A DNA stretch of 64,000 nt, taken from positions 4,526,001-4,590,000 of the forward strand of contig NZ_CP017481.1 of NCBI RefSeq assembly GCF_002307355.1, given 5' to 3'. The notes below the pieces were generated by a model. It was given only the letters and a program-made list of their open reading frames with translations, did no database searches and was not told the DNA's origin. The translations under genes and the position numbers were made by a program. The DNA comes from Pectobacterium polaris. Its GTDB lineage: Bacteria > Pseudomonadota > Gammaproteobacteria > Enterobacterales > Enterobacteriaceae. Positions 31,784-41,401 of this stretch are shown here, in pieces. Positions within the stretch are counted from its first letter, which is position 1, and each line of letters starts with the position of its first letter.

Positions 31784-32574
31784 GCCAGATCCTCCGCGCG
31801 CAGGGTATAGAGTCTATCGAGGAAGTTGGGTATAAAACTCCCCGTCCCCTGCGCCACCGAGGCTGCCTGCTGTCCCGCCTGCGCCATGACATAACACGCC
31901 GCCGCTACATGCGATAAGCGATCCCCCTCCAGAGAACAGAAACCCGCCACAACCGCCGACAGCGCACAGCCCGTACCGACCACGCGCGTCATCATGCTAT
32001 CGCCGCCAGTTACCGCGATATCTCGCTCGCCGTCCGTGACATAATCCACCACGCCGGTCACCGCAACAATCGTCCCCACTTGCTGCGCCAGCTCACGTGC
32101 GGCAGGGAGCGCCGTCAGCGAATCATCGGCGCTATCCACGCCCCGCCCCTGTGCAGCTAAGCCCGCCAGCGCCATGATTTCAGACGCATTGCCGCGAATC
32201 GCCACCGGTTTCCACGCCAGCAGTTCACGGCAGAATTCACTCCGAAAGGTCAAACCGCCTACGGCAACTGGATCGAGCACCCACGGCGTACCCGCCTGAT
32301 GGGCGCTGTTTACCGCCGCCCGCATCGCCTCAGCGCGCGTGCGTTCCAGCGTCCCGACGTTAATCAGCAGCGCATCGGCCACCGCGCTGAACTGCGCGGC
32401 TTCTTCGGGATCGACCACCATTGCAGGCGACGCATTCAGCGCCAGCAGCACATTAGCAGTAAAAGATTGCACCACATCATTGGTCAGACAGTGCACCAAC
32501 GGCGAAGCAGAACGGAATTGGGTCAGTGATGTTGCTGCCTGAGCGGCAGAAAAGTCGGCGGGTCGCGTATTCAT
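31780..32574 (-). CDS. thiM: ThiM, hydroxyethylthiazole kinase
   Basis: Thiazole salvage kinase of 264 residues. Seen: [28 protein letters not shown] (in parts), [22 protein letters not shown], and the catalytic [14 protein letters not shown]. The ATG at 32574 has GGGAG 4 bases upstream and gives the usual length; the frame continues 15 codons further into the riboswitch leader. It is the first gene of thiMD. Confidence 0.93.
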   Translation of the reverse strand: MNTRPADFSAAQAATSLTQFRSASPLVHCLTNDVVQSFTANVLLALNASPAMVVDPEEAAQFSAVADALLINVGTLERTRAEAMRAAVNSAHQAGTPWVLDPVAVGGLTFRSEFCRELLAWKPVAIRGNASEIMALAGLAAQGRGVDSADDSLTALPAARELAQQVGTIVAVTGVVDYVTDGERDIAVTGGDSMMTRVVGTGCALSAVVAGFCSLEGDRLSHVAAACYVMAQAGQQAASVAQGTGSFIPNFLDRLYTLRAEDLA

Positions 32575-32624
32575 AAGTCTCCCAACCGGCGCGGAAGAAG
32601 GCGGCAACCGGTGGGGCATACCGT

Positions 32625-32702
32625 GACTTCCCTACGCTGGCATTATCCAGATCAGGTGGTACGGGTATTTCTCAGCCTTCACAAAGAAGGGCACCCCGAG
32701 TC
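32625..32702 (-). promoter_or_regulatory. TPP riboswitch controlling thiMD
   Basis: On the minus strand the leader has the THI-box elements in order: GACTCGGGGTGCC, CTGAGAAATACCC, ACCTGATCTGGATAATGCCA, and GCGTAGGGAAGTC. It ends about 50 bases before thiM, where a ribosome-site-masking hairpin is expected. Thiamine pyrophosphate should repress thiMD. Confidence 0.95.
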
Positions 32703-32840
32703 ATTTAAAATCAAAATGTTGCGATTAACGTCCCGTTAATCCCTGTTCTGGATCATGCCAGCGGGAAGCTAAAGACTCAACCCTAAAAAATGCTCAGTGT
32801 CCCAACTTGTGTCCCAAAAAAGAAATTCCAGAGGCAATGA

Positions 32841-32875
32841 AAAGGCGAACCAAATGGCTCGCCTTTCTACTTTTC
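32841..32875. terminator. Hairpin with T-rich tail at the islet edge
   Basis: AAAGGCGA-CCA (32841-32851) pairs with TGG-TCGCCTTT (32855-32866), followed by CTACTTTT. It lies in the 354-base gap between the TPP riboswitch and the first islet gene. Just before it, TGTCCCAA occurs twice within 20 bases (32798-32817). No gene is seen in this gap. Confidence 0.5.
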
Positions 32876-33056
32876 AATAATACAATCATTGATCGTATAG
32901 AGCACTATATAAAACAGTATTAATCGTAAACTGAATTGATAAAGGGACGGAGCCTTGCTACCAATAATAGAACATGGTGAATAAGAAAAAAAAAGACTTC
33001 GTATTTTCTTTAAGAATCAGATCTACGTCAGATGGTAAGCTTGATTATTAACTATG

Positions 33057-33710
33057 TTATTTTTTGTCGGTTATAGCAGGAACACCTTTGATAGTAAATC
33101 TTTTTTCGCCCCCATAATATAAGGGTGATTTAAAGTATGGCCCTTTATTTACCATATAGGCTGACTGTATTAAATTATCGATTGCCTCTGCTAACCCCTC
33201 CTCTAAAAAAGCGAAAGAATCATCACCTTGCGGATAACCTTCAGTCTCAATTTTACAGGCGATATGAGGATGATTGATACAATCAATCAGGTATCTTTCA
33301 AATGCATCTCGGGGAAGTGCCAAACCAAACTCCCTCCATGCATACTTTCGTCCCCAATAATAGCCTTCAACCTCATCATGTTTAACTCTTACGTCATTTT
33401 TTCCTTTATTTTCATCATGTTTTTGCTTAGACATATTACGAGCATATTGATAGCTAAAGTCCTTATCTAAGACCGAACATTTAGATAAACATGATTGGTC
33501 TATAATCTTTACGCCTTCAACCTCCTCAGTATACCCAATATTATATCTTTCACCTTCAGTAACTATATCCTCTGCATTTGCCTCAAATTGGTATATTGTA
33601 TCTGTAGTCGCAGGTTGAAAAACATGCAGATAACGACCATTACCCAAATCAATTTTTTGGTAATTTGTAACGATTAAATCATGGATGGTTTTTAGTTCAC
33701 GTGACTTCAT
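33057..33710 (-). CDS. Uncharacterised 217-residue protein of the AT-rich islet
   Basis: I do not recognise the family. The protein is soluble and charged, with a Lys/Asp-rich stretch (SKQKHDENKGKNDVRVKHDE) in the middle and two cysteines in SCLSKCSVL. The gene and its neighbours are far more AT-rich than the surrounding core genes, and the cluster lies beside a decayed integrase, so it was probably acquired. Upstream of the ATG the minus strand has AAGGTTATTTT as a weak ribosome site. Confidence 0.6.
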   Translation of the reverse strand: MKSRELKTIHDLIVTNYQKIDLGNGRYLHVFQPATTDTIYQFEANAEDIVTEGERYNIGYTEEVEGVKIIDQSCLSKCSVLDKDFSYQYARNMSKQKHDENKGKNDVRVKHDEVEGYYWGRKYAWREFGLALPRDAFERYLIDCINHPHIACKIETEGYPQGDDSFAFLEEGLAEAIDNLIQSAYMVNKGPYFKSPLYYGGEKRFTIKGVPAITDKK

Positions 33711-33863
33711 AAAATAACCTTATATGAAATAACTCACAAAAAAAATTTAAAAATCAATCTATTATTTAGCTAGCTTTGAATAGCTTTCAAGGCTATAATT
33801 TCCGTGTTGAAATAAAAATTTCTTTAGGGCGAGATATAATCCTCTTTAGTTTTTTGATCAACT

Positions 33864-34046
33864 TTATAGTAATCGAAAATAATTTCTTGTGGGCACGTAA
33901 TCGCCATCAACCAAGAAGCTATTAACTTCTGATAAAAAATTATCTAACCTGTCACACACGGTCGTAGGTAGATCAAAATCAACAATTTGATGAGTGCATT
34001 CACGATCACGCCATACTGCAATTTCAACTAAATTTAGATCTGACAT
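33864..34046 (-). CDS. Small hypothetical protein (60 residues)
   Basis: Short acidic protein, MSDLNLVEIAVWRDRECTH..., no recognised domain. AGG lies 5 bases before its ATG. It lies between the 244- and 217-residue genes on the same strand with similar AT-rich composition, which supports it being real. Confidence 0.45.
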   Translation of the reverse strand: MSDLNLVEIAVWRDRECTHQIVDFDLPTTVCDRLDNFLSEVNSFLVDGDYVPTRNYFRLL

Positions 34047-34103
34047 ACTAACCTATTTCCCCATGAATAATATTGACAACGAACACGTAAATACTAACTT
34101 TAG

Positions 34104-34838
34104 TTACTTGCAGCCTTCTAAATTCTTGACTAATTCATTTCTTTCTTTTAACAAATCATCGTGTATTTTTTTCGACATGGGCTCGGTGAGATCAAATGCA
34201 AACTCTCCTAGATTTATATTTTTAACCCCATCAATAAGTGCTGTTTTAACAAGTTCTCTATCATTCGTATCATTTACGTTATCCATCAACTCAAGGATAT
34301 TATTATGCAATTCCAAGAATGAATGATATATAGACATAACAGAATTTTTTTTGTGTGATTTCGTTTTATAGCTAATTTCATTTATTTTTTTATTGATATT
34401 TTCAAGCGAACCGACGATACCCTTTCTGGCCTCAACTCTAATAATTTCATTTTTACTCCTAGATTTAGTCTGGAATAAAACCTCAGCATTGACAACATCA
34501 CTGAGTCTGGCGACATCAGAAACTATTGTTTTTATTCCTTCCCTATATGAAGAGTAGTTTGTTATAAAATTACCAACTGGATTAAGAGCATTTAGTAAAA
34601 TACAAACACTCCCGTAGGCAGTAATACGTGCTTTAATAGAACCATCTTCAAAGGAAACATCGATATCAACATCGTCATAAAGAAAGAACTTCATCCTCTC
34701 TTCTGCATGTTTTATTATTATATTTTTTATCCTTTCAATAGCTTCTTGTTTCTCTTTCCCTTTTACAGTCGAAAGCCACTCAGGCTCTACATGTACATAT
34801 GATTGGCTAAGAATGTTACTATTGATATAATCAGCCAT
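34104..34838 (-). CDS. Uncharacterised 244-residue protein of the AT-rich islet
   Basis: No recognised family. After an N-terminal helical region comes a beta-rich stretch (DDVDIDVSFEDGSIKARITAYGS), a short hydrophobic glycine-containing segment (LLNALNPVGNFITNYSS) and a long helical, lysine-rich C-terminal half likely to form coiled coil. It could touch membranes but has no clear transmembrane segment. It starts the leftward islet gene group, just downstream of the decayed integrase. Confidence 0.6.
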   Translation of the reverse strand: MADYINSNILSQSYVHVEPEWLSTVKGKEKQEAIERIKNIIIKHAEERMKFFLYDDVDIDVSFEDGSIKARITAYGSVCILLNALNPVGNFITNYSSYREGIKTIVSDVARLSDVVNAEVLFQTKSRSKNEIIRVEARKGIVGSLENINKKINEISYKTKSHKKNSVMSIYHSFLELHNNILELMDNVNDTNDRELVKTALIDGVKNINLGEFAFDLTEPMSKKIHDDLLKERNELVKNLEGCK

Positions 34839-34975
34839 AGTAATCCTTTAAATGTAATGAGTTAGGTTCTAAATCTATAAGGTTTTCCCGCTGCAGTGCA
34901 CCTAGAAATTTCAACTACCACCGTGCAAACAGGCCAAATAGCCGATATACAACGGATTTAATGCTTTAGACCCAA

Positions 34976-35350
34976 TTTAGTCTATCAATTACATAACAGA
35001 CAGTATGTAATAGAAAGTTATGCACGCACCTATTTGCGATATCCATCACACTTTTCTCATGCCCAACCACCTGCTGCAAGTGCGCCAAGTTACCAACACA
35101 GCCAGCTAAACAGGTTGAAATCATGGTATGCCAGAAACCGTGCACCTATCGCCTCTGTCCATAATCATCAAGACATGGGATGCCAAGCTGATCGCGTACA
35201 TCAGCCAAGACCTTACCTATCTTCGGCATGTTTTTACCCGATACAGGCGCAAAGGTTTTCTATTTCCGCTTCCGATTAACAAAATCGAGGAAACCCCATT
35301 CAATCAGTTTGGGGGGGTTCACAACTTGCCAAGTGGCATTCTCGGTTTAC
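34976..35350 (-). pseudogene. Decayed tyrosine recombinase (phage-type integrase), 3' part
   Basis: Reading the minus strand in one frame gives NPPKLIEWGFLDFVNRKRK, a stop, KTFAPVSGKNMPKIGKVL, DDYGQRR, a stop, VHGFWHTMISTCLAG, LAHLQQVVGHEKSVMDIANR, and an ending VCYVIDRLNWV before a stop codon. WHTMIST stands where integrases have HSxRHT, GHEKS is the conserved GHxxS/T box, and the catalytic Arg and Tyr are replaced. Two in-frame stops and the lack of an N-terminal half show it is dead. It explains the neighbouring AT-rich genes as cargo of a former integrative element. Confidence 0.7.
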
Positions 35351-35525
35351 CCTCCCTCCTTCTTACCTCGAATACACTAATACAACGAGAGCCACTTCTG
35401 CCAACCATCAGGCTGCTTGAACGCCCACTCGACACAAAATGAAAAACCACAGGCACGTTGTGACATAGAGAAAAATGCCATAACCCTTTAGACTGGTTAA
35501 TCAAACCCATACTGAGGAAATTGTG

Positions 35526-36545
35526 ATGACGATGATAAAGAGTTATGCCGCACCGGAAGCAGGCGCAGCGCTGGAGTTGTATGAGTTTGATGCCGGTGAA
35601 CTGCAAGCGGAAGACGTAGAAGTCACGGTTGATTACTGTGGCGTGTGCCATTCCGACCTGTCGATGATCGATAACGAATGGGGCATGTCGAGCTATCCGC
35701 TGGTTGCCGGGCATGAAATCATTGGCCGTGTACACGCACTGGGTGACGCGGCGAAGAACAAAGGATTGAAGGTTGGTCAGCGCGTCGGCATTGGCTGGAC
35801 AGCACGCAGCTGTGGGCACTGCGATGCCTGTATCAGCGGTAGCCAAACCAACTGTCAGCAAGGTAGCGTGCCGACAATCCTGAATAAAGGCGGTTTTGCC
35901 GATAAAATCCGTGCGAACTGGCAGTGGGCTATCCCGCTTCCTGATTCCATTGATATCGAATCGGCGGGTCCGTTGCTGTGCGGCGGCATCACCGTGTTCA
36001 AACCGCTGTTAATGCACCATGTCACTGCGACCAGCCGCGTCGGCGTGATCGGTATCGGTGGCCTGGGTCACATCGCGATTAAGCTCCTGCACGCGATGGG
36101 CTGTGAAGTCACCGCGTTCAGCTCGAACCCAGCAAAAGAGCAAGAAGTGCTGGCGATGGGTGCCGATAAGGTCGTTAATAGCCGCGATCCGCAGGCGCTG
36201 ACCGCACTGGCAGGCCAGTTCGATCTCATCATCAATACCGTGAGCGTCGATCTGGAATGGCAACCCTACTTCAACGCGCTCGCCTATAACGGGAAGTTCC
36301 ATACCGTCGGCGCGGTGATGAAGCCATTCAGCGTTCCGGCCTTCACGCTTATCGCGGGCGACCGCAGCGTTTCTGGTTCATCTACCGGTTCACCGCATGA
36401 GCTGCGTTCCCTGATGAAGCTCGCCGCGCGCGCCAACGTGAAACCGCAGACGGAACTGTTCCCAATGTCGAAAATTAACGAAGCCATCCAGCACGTACGT
36501 GACGGCAAAGCCCGCTACCGCGTTGTACTGAAAGCCGATTTCTAA
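35526..36545 (+). CDS. ahr: Ahr (YjgB), NADPH-dependent zinc aldehyde reductase
   Basis: Medium-chain alcohol dehydrogenase of 339 residues, almost colinear with E. coli Ahr. Catalytic zinc ligands Cys38 and His in [16 protein letters not shown] and GHE; structural zinc [15 protein letters not shown]; cofactor-binding [15 protein letters not shown]. It reduces a wide range of aldehydes. GAGGAA lies 7 bases before the ATG at 35526; a GTG at 35523 is also in frame. Confidence 0.92.
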   Translation: MTMIKSYAAPEAGAALELYEFDAGELQAEDVEVTVDYCGVCHSDLSMIDNEWGMSSYPLVAGHEIIGRVHALGDAAKNKGLKVGQRVGIGWTARSCGHCDACISGSQTNCQQGSVPTILNKGGFADKIRANWQWAIPLPDSIDIESAGPLLCGGITVFKPLLMHHVTATSRVGVIGIGGLGHIAIKLLHAMGCEVTAFSSNPAKEQEVLAMGADKVVNSRDPQALTALAGQFDLIINTVSVDLEWQPYFNALAYNGKFHTVGAVMKPFSVPAFTLIAGDRSVSGSSTGSPHELRSLMKLAARANVKPQTELFPMSKINEAIQHVRDGKARYRVVLKADF

Positions 36546-36552
36546 TCGGTAA

Positions 36553-36582
36553 AGACGCCTGAGCCATCAGGCGTCTGCTTTT
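36553..36582 (+). terminator. Terminator after ahr
   Basis: AGACGCCTGA / TCAGGCGTCT stem with a four-base loop (36553-36576), then GCTTTTG. Confidence 0.8.
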
Positions 36583-36696
36583 GCAGCATCAGCCCGCCCT
36601 ACGTCATTCTCTGGAGTACCCACCGGTTGCATAATACTGAATCTATTCAATCTGTTTCATGATAGGATTAAAAGGTGATACAAGAGGAGGTGAGTG

Positions 36697-37620
36697 ATGC
36701 CTTTTAAACAATATGATCATGATTTCATTGATAAAAATAAGAAGGCGTCTTATTCCATAAGGCTCGCCCTGTTATCGTCAGCGCTGATCGTTATATTTAA
36801 TGTCCTATTCTTAAAGCATCGAGATTTTCAGGAGCAGTTGCACAACAATCCTGGGTCTTATACCGATGCGATCGCACTGGTTTTTCTTTTTTTTATCCTA
36901 TCTTGTACCAGTAAAATATCACTTAACCATACTTCGGCTTTATCCATTCGCCTCGGGCTACACGTATGGATATGCTCTGCCACGTTTGATTTTATGGATG
37001 AATTTGTTTATCAGACTAAATTCATTGGATATTACGTTGAGGATTTACTGAGAATTATTGGGATGTTTGGCGTCGGGTTTGGCGTGTATAACCTGATCTA
37101 TAAAATCAACGATAAGTACATCGAAGCAAAAATACAGTCATTCAGCGATGAACTTACCCAGCTTCCTAATCGTCGATTTTTTATTAATGAATTAAAAAAG
37201 CTCGAAGCGAAATCGCCCTATTTATTTATTATCGATATCGATAATTTCAAAGTCATCAATGATAAATATGGACACATAAAAGGCGACGAAGTATTAAGTA
37301 AATTCGGCCATATTCTTTCCCGCTTCGATAACAGTGAGGTGGTGGCGACCCGAATCGGGGGCGAAGAGTTTGCGATTATTCTGTATTCCGGAACACAGGA
37401 TCGGGCAGAGGCGCTGGCAAGAGAAGTATTAAAAAACGCGAGCAAAATCATTATTAAAAACAGGCATCACTTTTCCGTTAGTATTGGTGCCGGCCAAAAA
37501 CAGCCTCAGGAGCCCACAGAACACTTCATGAAACGCGTGGATGTCGCCCTGTACCAAGCCAAAAACACGGGTAAAGGCAAGGTTGAATGGGCGCTGGAAC
37601 CGACAGAAAAAACGCTGTAG
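36697..37620 (+). CDS. Membrane-bound diguanylate cyclase (GGDEF)
   Basis: 307-residue protein with an N-terminal membrane region (four or five hydrophobic segments to about residue 145) and a C-terminal GGDEF domain that makes cyclic-di-GMP. The active site reads GGEEF at 221-225, with FIIDIDNFKVINDKYGH upstream; both are intact, so activity is likely. The inhibitory RxxD site five residues before GGEEF is missing (DNSE). The ATG at 36697 has GAGGAGG 6 bases upstream. Signal sensed is unknown. Confidence 0.88.
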   Translation: MPFKQYDHDFIDKNKKASYSIRLALLSSALIVIFNVLFLKHRDFQEQLHNNPGSYTDAIALVFLFFILSCTSKISLNHTSALSIRLGLHVWICSATFDFMDEFVYQTKFIGYYVEDLLRIIGMFGVGFGVYNLIYKINDKYIEAKIQSFSDELTQLPNRRFFINELKKLEAKSPYLFIIDIDNFKVINDKYGHIKGDEVLSKFGHILSRFDNSEVVATRIGGEEFAIILYSGTQDRAEALAREVLKNASKIIIKNRHHFSVSIGAGQKQPQEPTEHFMKRVDVALYQAKNTGKGKVEWALEPTEKTL

Positions 37621-37637
37621 ACCAACGCCACTTATAT

Positions 37638-37670
37638 AAACGGGATAGCACTATCCCGTTTATTTTCTTT
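37638..37670 (+). terminator. Terminator after the diguanylate cyclase
   Basis: AAACGGGATAG and CTATCCCGTTT pair perfectly around a tiny loop, followed by ATTTTCTTTTTTT. It may also serve the oppositely oriented gene that ends at 37684. Confidence 0.75.
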
Positions 37671-37683
37671 TTTTATATTTTAG

Positions 37684-38499
37684 CTAAGCAGGTCGAGTAT
37701 TGCCGGGGCACACGAGCTGTTTACTTTTAATATGGTAAACCTCGACATCAGGACGCGTGAAGAAGGCAATTTCCCACGGGTTCTTAGCGACGAATTCATG
37801 CCGCACTTTTTCATAGAGCGGATTGTCGCGCGCGATAATAAACGCTTCCCCTTCGATAATGGTGTAGTTCCATTCAATGGTCCGCTCGAAGGTATAATGA
37901 CTGCGTTCATCCATCGCAAAAAAGCAGTGTGGATTACGTTTGAGCAGCTGAGATTTAAAGGTCTCGGGGAATGTAATCAGGAAGATATCGTTATCCACGG
38001 ACGACAGGAACGCCAGCACCGTGGTATGCGGCTGTTCGGCGGCCATCGTAATTAATACGCCGACCTTATTGGAGAAATCCTGCTTTTCCATCTGCGGAAA
38101 ATCGACCATCGGCGTCAGCGGCACCGGTTTTGACGGACGGTTATCTTGCGGAAACTGATAGCCCGGTTCGCGAATATCCAGCACAGGCGTGAAACCATGC
38201 AGGAGCTGGCACTCTCGCGGTTCCAGCACGACCCAATCTCCGTCACTGACGACGACGCGCCCTTTGTAAGAAGCACGATAGACCTGAATATTGGCATCAA
38301 ATTCATCAACCCCGGAGCGGTTATCAAGGTGAATAGTTGCCAGATCGCCAACGGCAAACTCATGCCCGTGTGGGAAAAAAACGCGCAGGCTGTTATCCGC
38401 ATTGGGATAGACGCCGCAAATATGGATGACCACACCATCCTGCTTATAACCCGCCAGTACACCGAGAGTTTGCTTTCCTAGATAGCTCACGAGACTCAT
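37684..38499 (-). CDS. Split-barrel flavin-type protein with a PilZ-like N-terminus (uncertain)
   Basis: 271 residues. The C-terminal half (about 130-245) resembles the pyridoxamine 5'-phosphate oxidase-like split barrel: VGVLITMAAEQPHTTVLAFLSSVDND, LLKRNPHCFFAMDER and NYTIIEGEAFII. The N-terminal half is beta-rich (FPHGHEFAVGDLATIHL, YKGRVVVSDGDWVVLEP), reminiscent of PilZ or YcgR-N barrels but without a clear RxxxR motif. It faces the diguanylate cyclase tail-to-tail. Function unknown; a c-di-GMP link is only a guess from position. Confidence 0.55.
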   Translation of the reverse strand: MSLVSYLGKQTLGVLAGYKQDGVVIHICGVYPNADNSLRVFFPHGHEFAVGDLATIHLDNRSGVDEFDANIQVYRASYKGRVVVSDGDWVVLEPRECQLLHGFTPVLDIREPGYQFPQDNRPSKPVPLTPMVDFPQMEKQDFSNKVGVLITMAAEQPHTTVLAFLSSVDNDIFLITFPETFKSQLLKRNPHCFFAMDERSHYTFERTIEWNYTIIEGEAFIIARDNPLYEKVRHEFVAKNPWEIAFFTRPDVEVYHIKSKQLVCPGNTRPA

Positions 38500-38712
38500 A
38501 CATCACGCCTTATTCAGATTGGGCTTCAGAGAGGACGCGGCCCAACTTCACTCGGGCCGTTCCAGCAGCGGTTAGGAAACTGAGACATCATTCACGCTAA
38601 CCGCATCACTTCCTACCTATCAACGGAGAAAGCGCTGAAAACTTTAAGCTGAATACCTGTCTATTTAAAGAAATAAGTATGAGTAACAGCGCTAACCCTC
38701 GTTCTCACCGCA

Positions 38713-39480
38713 TTATTTCACCGCCAACATGGTGATTCCCACGCCGACGAGCACCAGACAAAACGCGCCGCGTAGGTAAGCAACCGGCATCTTGTGCGCC
38801 AGAGCGACGCCCCAGGACACGCTGAAGATCCCGCCCAGCGCCAGCGGCAGGCCGATACTCCAGTCAACGTTGCCAGCCTGCGAGTAGGAAAGCAGCGCCG
38901 CCAGTGCGCCCGGCACCACGAGAATCAGCGCCATGCCCTGTGCCTGCGTTTGAGCAAAGGCAAACAGCGTGACCAGCACAGGCACCACCACCAGCCCACC
39001 ACCGACGGTAAAAATGCCCGACATAAACCCGCTCGCCACGCCGAGCAGCGGCAGGTATTTGGTCGACAGCACAATGTCCGAGGCATGGTTACGCTGTTTG
39101 TTGTACCACTGAAACATGTAGTACGCCGCCAGCACCAGCAGGAAGATGGCAAAGGCATTCTGGAGGTGATGAACATCAATCGACGAGGCAATGTGTGCAG
39201 CAAAATAGGCAGATATCGACGCAAACACGCACATGGTCAGCGCAATCCGCGTATCTATGCGGTTACGCTGGCGGTAACGCAAAAAACCGATCAGCACATT
39301 GGGCGTAATCATCACCAGCGCCGTTCCCTGCGCCAGATGCTGATCCATACCAAAGAGTATTCCCAACACCGGAATCGCGATCAATCCGCCGCCAATCCCC
39401 AGCATACCGCCACAAACCCCCAGCCCTACTCCCAAAAACAAACACAGCAACATATCGCTTAACATCATTAGACTGAACAT
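38713..39480 (-). CDS. TauE/SafE family anion exporter
   Basis: Inner-membrane protein of about 255 residues with seven or eight hydrophobic segments. The family repeats are visible: LGVCGGMLGIGGGLIAIPVL near the start and GVASGFMSGIFTVGGGLVVVPVL in the middle. Such proteins export sulfite, sulfoacetate or other organosulfonates or organic acids. Several in-frame starts exist (39507, 39480, 39468) without a clear ribosome site. It is divergent from the LysR regulator, its likely controller. Confidence 0.82.
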   Translation of the reverse strand: MFSLMMLSDMLLCLFLGVGLGVCGGMLGIGGGLIAIPVLGILFGMDQHLAQGTALVMITPNVLIGFLRYRQRNRIDTRIALTMCVFASISAYFAAHIASSIDVHHLQNAFAIFLLVLAAYYMFQWYNKQRNHASDIVLSTKYLPLLGVASGFMSGIFTVGGGLVVVPVLVTLFAFAQTQAQGMALILVVPGALAALLSYSQAGNVDWSIGLPLALGGIFSVSWGVALAHKMPVAYLRGAFCLVLVGVGITMLAVK

Positions 39481-39708
39481 AACGCAACCAGATAACCCAT
39501 CGGGCAAAAATAGAGAGAGGACAACGCCATCCTAGGCGCAGAGCCGCGTTTTGATAATCCCTGAATACTCAATGACCCTTTCCTGTCAGGAAAACCATCC
39601 GCCGTGCTACATTACAGCGTGACATAAGAAATGTGCCCGCATGCTGCGCGGTATCAATACGCCAGTCATTGGCTCGCTTTCTGCTCTGCTGAGGACGCTA
39701 GATACACC

Positions 39709-40611
39709 ATGATTAACCCGACGCACTTTGACCTCCAGTCGCTCCGCATCTTTTTGCAGGTTGCCCAAACCGGCAGCCTGACCAAAGCCGCAGAAAAGTT
39801 CCACATCACGCTTTCTGCCCTGAGCAAGCGTATCGCTGAACTGGAGCGTACCGTGGACTGTGCGTTATTCATCCGAATGCCGCGCGGCCTGACGTTAACC
39901 CCAGCAGGCAAGGAGTTGGTGAATCACGCGCGTAATGTGTTGAGCAACGTGGAACGTATGGCGAGTGAGATGAATGACTACGCCGTTGGCGTGCGCGGCC
40001 ACGTACACATGTGGGCGAACACCTCGGCGATTATTCAGTTTCTTCCGCAGGATTTGGCATCATTCCTTCTGGCCCGACCGCTCATTCGTATTAACCTGGA
40101 GGAAAAGCTCAGTAAGACCGTAGTAACGGCGCTGGCGATGGGAGAAGCGGATATCGGCATCTTCGCTGACAATGTCGGCTCGCAGGGGGTCGAGAAGATT
40201 CCTTATCGTCAGGATAAGCTTGTCGTACTCGTTCCGCCCCAGCACCCGCTTTCCGCGCGACCAGAAGTCAGCTTTAACGAGACACTGGATTACGACTACG
40301 TCGGTCTCAATAATGGCAGTTCGTTGCTGAAACAGCTGAAAGATGCCTCGGATGAACTGGGGAGAGTGCTGCGCCTGCGGGTACAGGTCAGCAGCTTTGA
40401 CGGGATTTGTCGCATGATCGAAGCGGGGCTGGGGATCAGCGTCTTGCCGGAGGGCGCGATTCGCCCTGGAGTGCTCGGCACTGGGTTACGCGCCATCAGC
40501 CTCACCGATGAGTGGGCTTCACGACAGCTCTGGCTGGGCGTGAAATCCGGCGCGACATTGCAACCCGAAGTCGCTAATCTGCTGACACACCTGCGGCAAT
40601 GCGGCGCGTAA
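39709..40611 (+). CDS. LysR-type transcriptional regulator
   Basis: 300-residue regulator. N-terminal helix-turn-helix: LQSLRIFLQVAQTGSLTKAAEKFHIT and ALSKRIAELERTV; the effector domain begins near residue 90 (GVRGHVHMWANTSAII). The frame is open 26 codons upstream, but the ATG at 39709 gives the canonical LysR start. Placed back-to-back with the TauE-type exporter, which it probably controls. Confidence 0.87.
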   Translation: MINPTHFDLQSLRIFLQVAQTGSLTKAAEKFHITLSALSKRIAELERTVDCALFIRMPRGLTLTPAGKELVNHARNVLSNVERMASEMNDYAVGVRGHVHMWANTSAIIQFLPQDLASFLLARPLIRINLEEKLSKTVVTALAMGEADIGIFADNVGSQGVEKIPYRQDKLVVLVPPQHPLSARPEVSFNETLDYDYVGLNNGSSLLKQLKDASDELGRVLRLRVQVSSFDGICRMIEAGLGISVLPEGAIRPGVLGTGLRAISLTDEWASRQLWLGVKSGATLQPEVANLLTHLRQCGA

Positions 40612-40621
40612 AGGTGAAGCG

Positions 40622-41401
40622 CTACCCTCGGCCCTCTTCACTGCCCGTTTTTTCATAGCCGAGGCGGCCAACAAAGGGTAAACGCAGCGCAGGCGGGTTC
40701 ATATCCACACCCATGTTTAGCCCCAGAATGTTGGCCTCAATTCCCTCTTCCAGGCCCATCGTGATACCCAGCACGCCTAGCAGCGAAATCTGCACACCGC
40801 TTCCCGACGGCGACAGCCCAACCGGTCGCGTGATCGGGCGGTAATCTTTGCCAATGGCATTAGCGGGCATATCCAGCTTGAGCGCGGGCACTTCGCGGCC
40901 AATGTGTGCGAGAAACGTATTGCTGTTCGGCCCCGGCCAAGCGTGATAGGTATTCGGCCACGGATAGCTTTTGATCGCGGCCTCAATCTGCGGAATCATG
41001 GCTTCCGCTTTATCACCACGGTGCTCCACCAGCAGTTTCGGTTTCGCTCCATACCAATACGCATCCGCCACCGAACGGTTAAGACGGACGACGTTGTCAC
41101 TCCCCCAGCTCACTACTTCATAGCGGCGATATTGCGTTTCCCCCGCGTTCTTGAAAATGATCCACGGATGTACCGCCACCAGCCCGCGCCAGCCGTAAGT
41201 CGGCGCAGCATAAACCTGGACGATAGCAGTCTGGCGAAATTGCACAGGGTTCGGCGCTAAGCCGGAAGAATCACGTTTGGCAGACCACCAACTTTGCCCA
41301 TTAAACGTTTCGCCGTTACGCGTTGACTGCGCCCAGCTTTGCCAAAAAGACAACAACAGCACACAAATAAACCCAATCCCCAAGAATTTGAGGTACGTCA
41401 T
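40622..41401 (-). CDS. DUF3750 family protein
   Basis: 259 residues with an N-terminal membrane anchor or signal (FLGIGFICVLLLSFW). The rest matches the DUF3750 pattern: IVQVYAAPTYGWRGLVAVHPWI, YRRYEVVSWG, HAWPGPNSNTFLAHIGREVP. The Cys-free catalytic pattern and role are unknown. It ends 11 bases from the LysR gene on the other strand. Confidence 0.75.
   Translation of the reverse strand: MTYLKFLGIGFICVLLLSFWQSWAQSTRNGETFNGQSWWSAKRDSSGLAPNPVQFRQTAIVQVYAAPTYGWRGLVAVHPWIIFKNAGETQYRRYEVVSWGSDNVVRLNRSVADAYWYGAKPKLLVEHRGDKAEAMIPQIEAAIKSYPWPNTYHAWPGPNSNTFLAHIGREVPALKLDMPANAIGKDYRPITRPVGLSPSGSGVQISLLGVLGITMGLEEGIEANILGLNMGVDMNPPALRLPFVGRLGYEKTGSEEGRG

Noticed and set aside
32798..32817. Doubled TGTCCCAA near the thiM side of the islet as an att site
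   Set aside because: I found no matching copy at the other islet edge near 35.4 kb, so an attachment site cannot be supported.
35128..35442. 104-residue plus-strand frame upstream of ahr
   Set aside because: It is antisense to the decayed integrase, which explains the sequence better.
35319..35861. 180-residue minus-strand frame overlapping ahr
   Set aside because: Two thirds of it is antisense to ahr; no family match.
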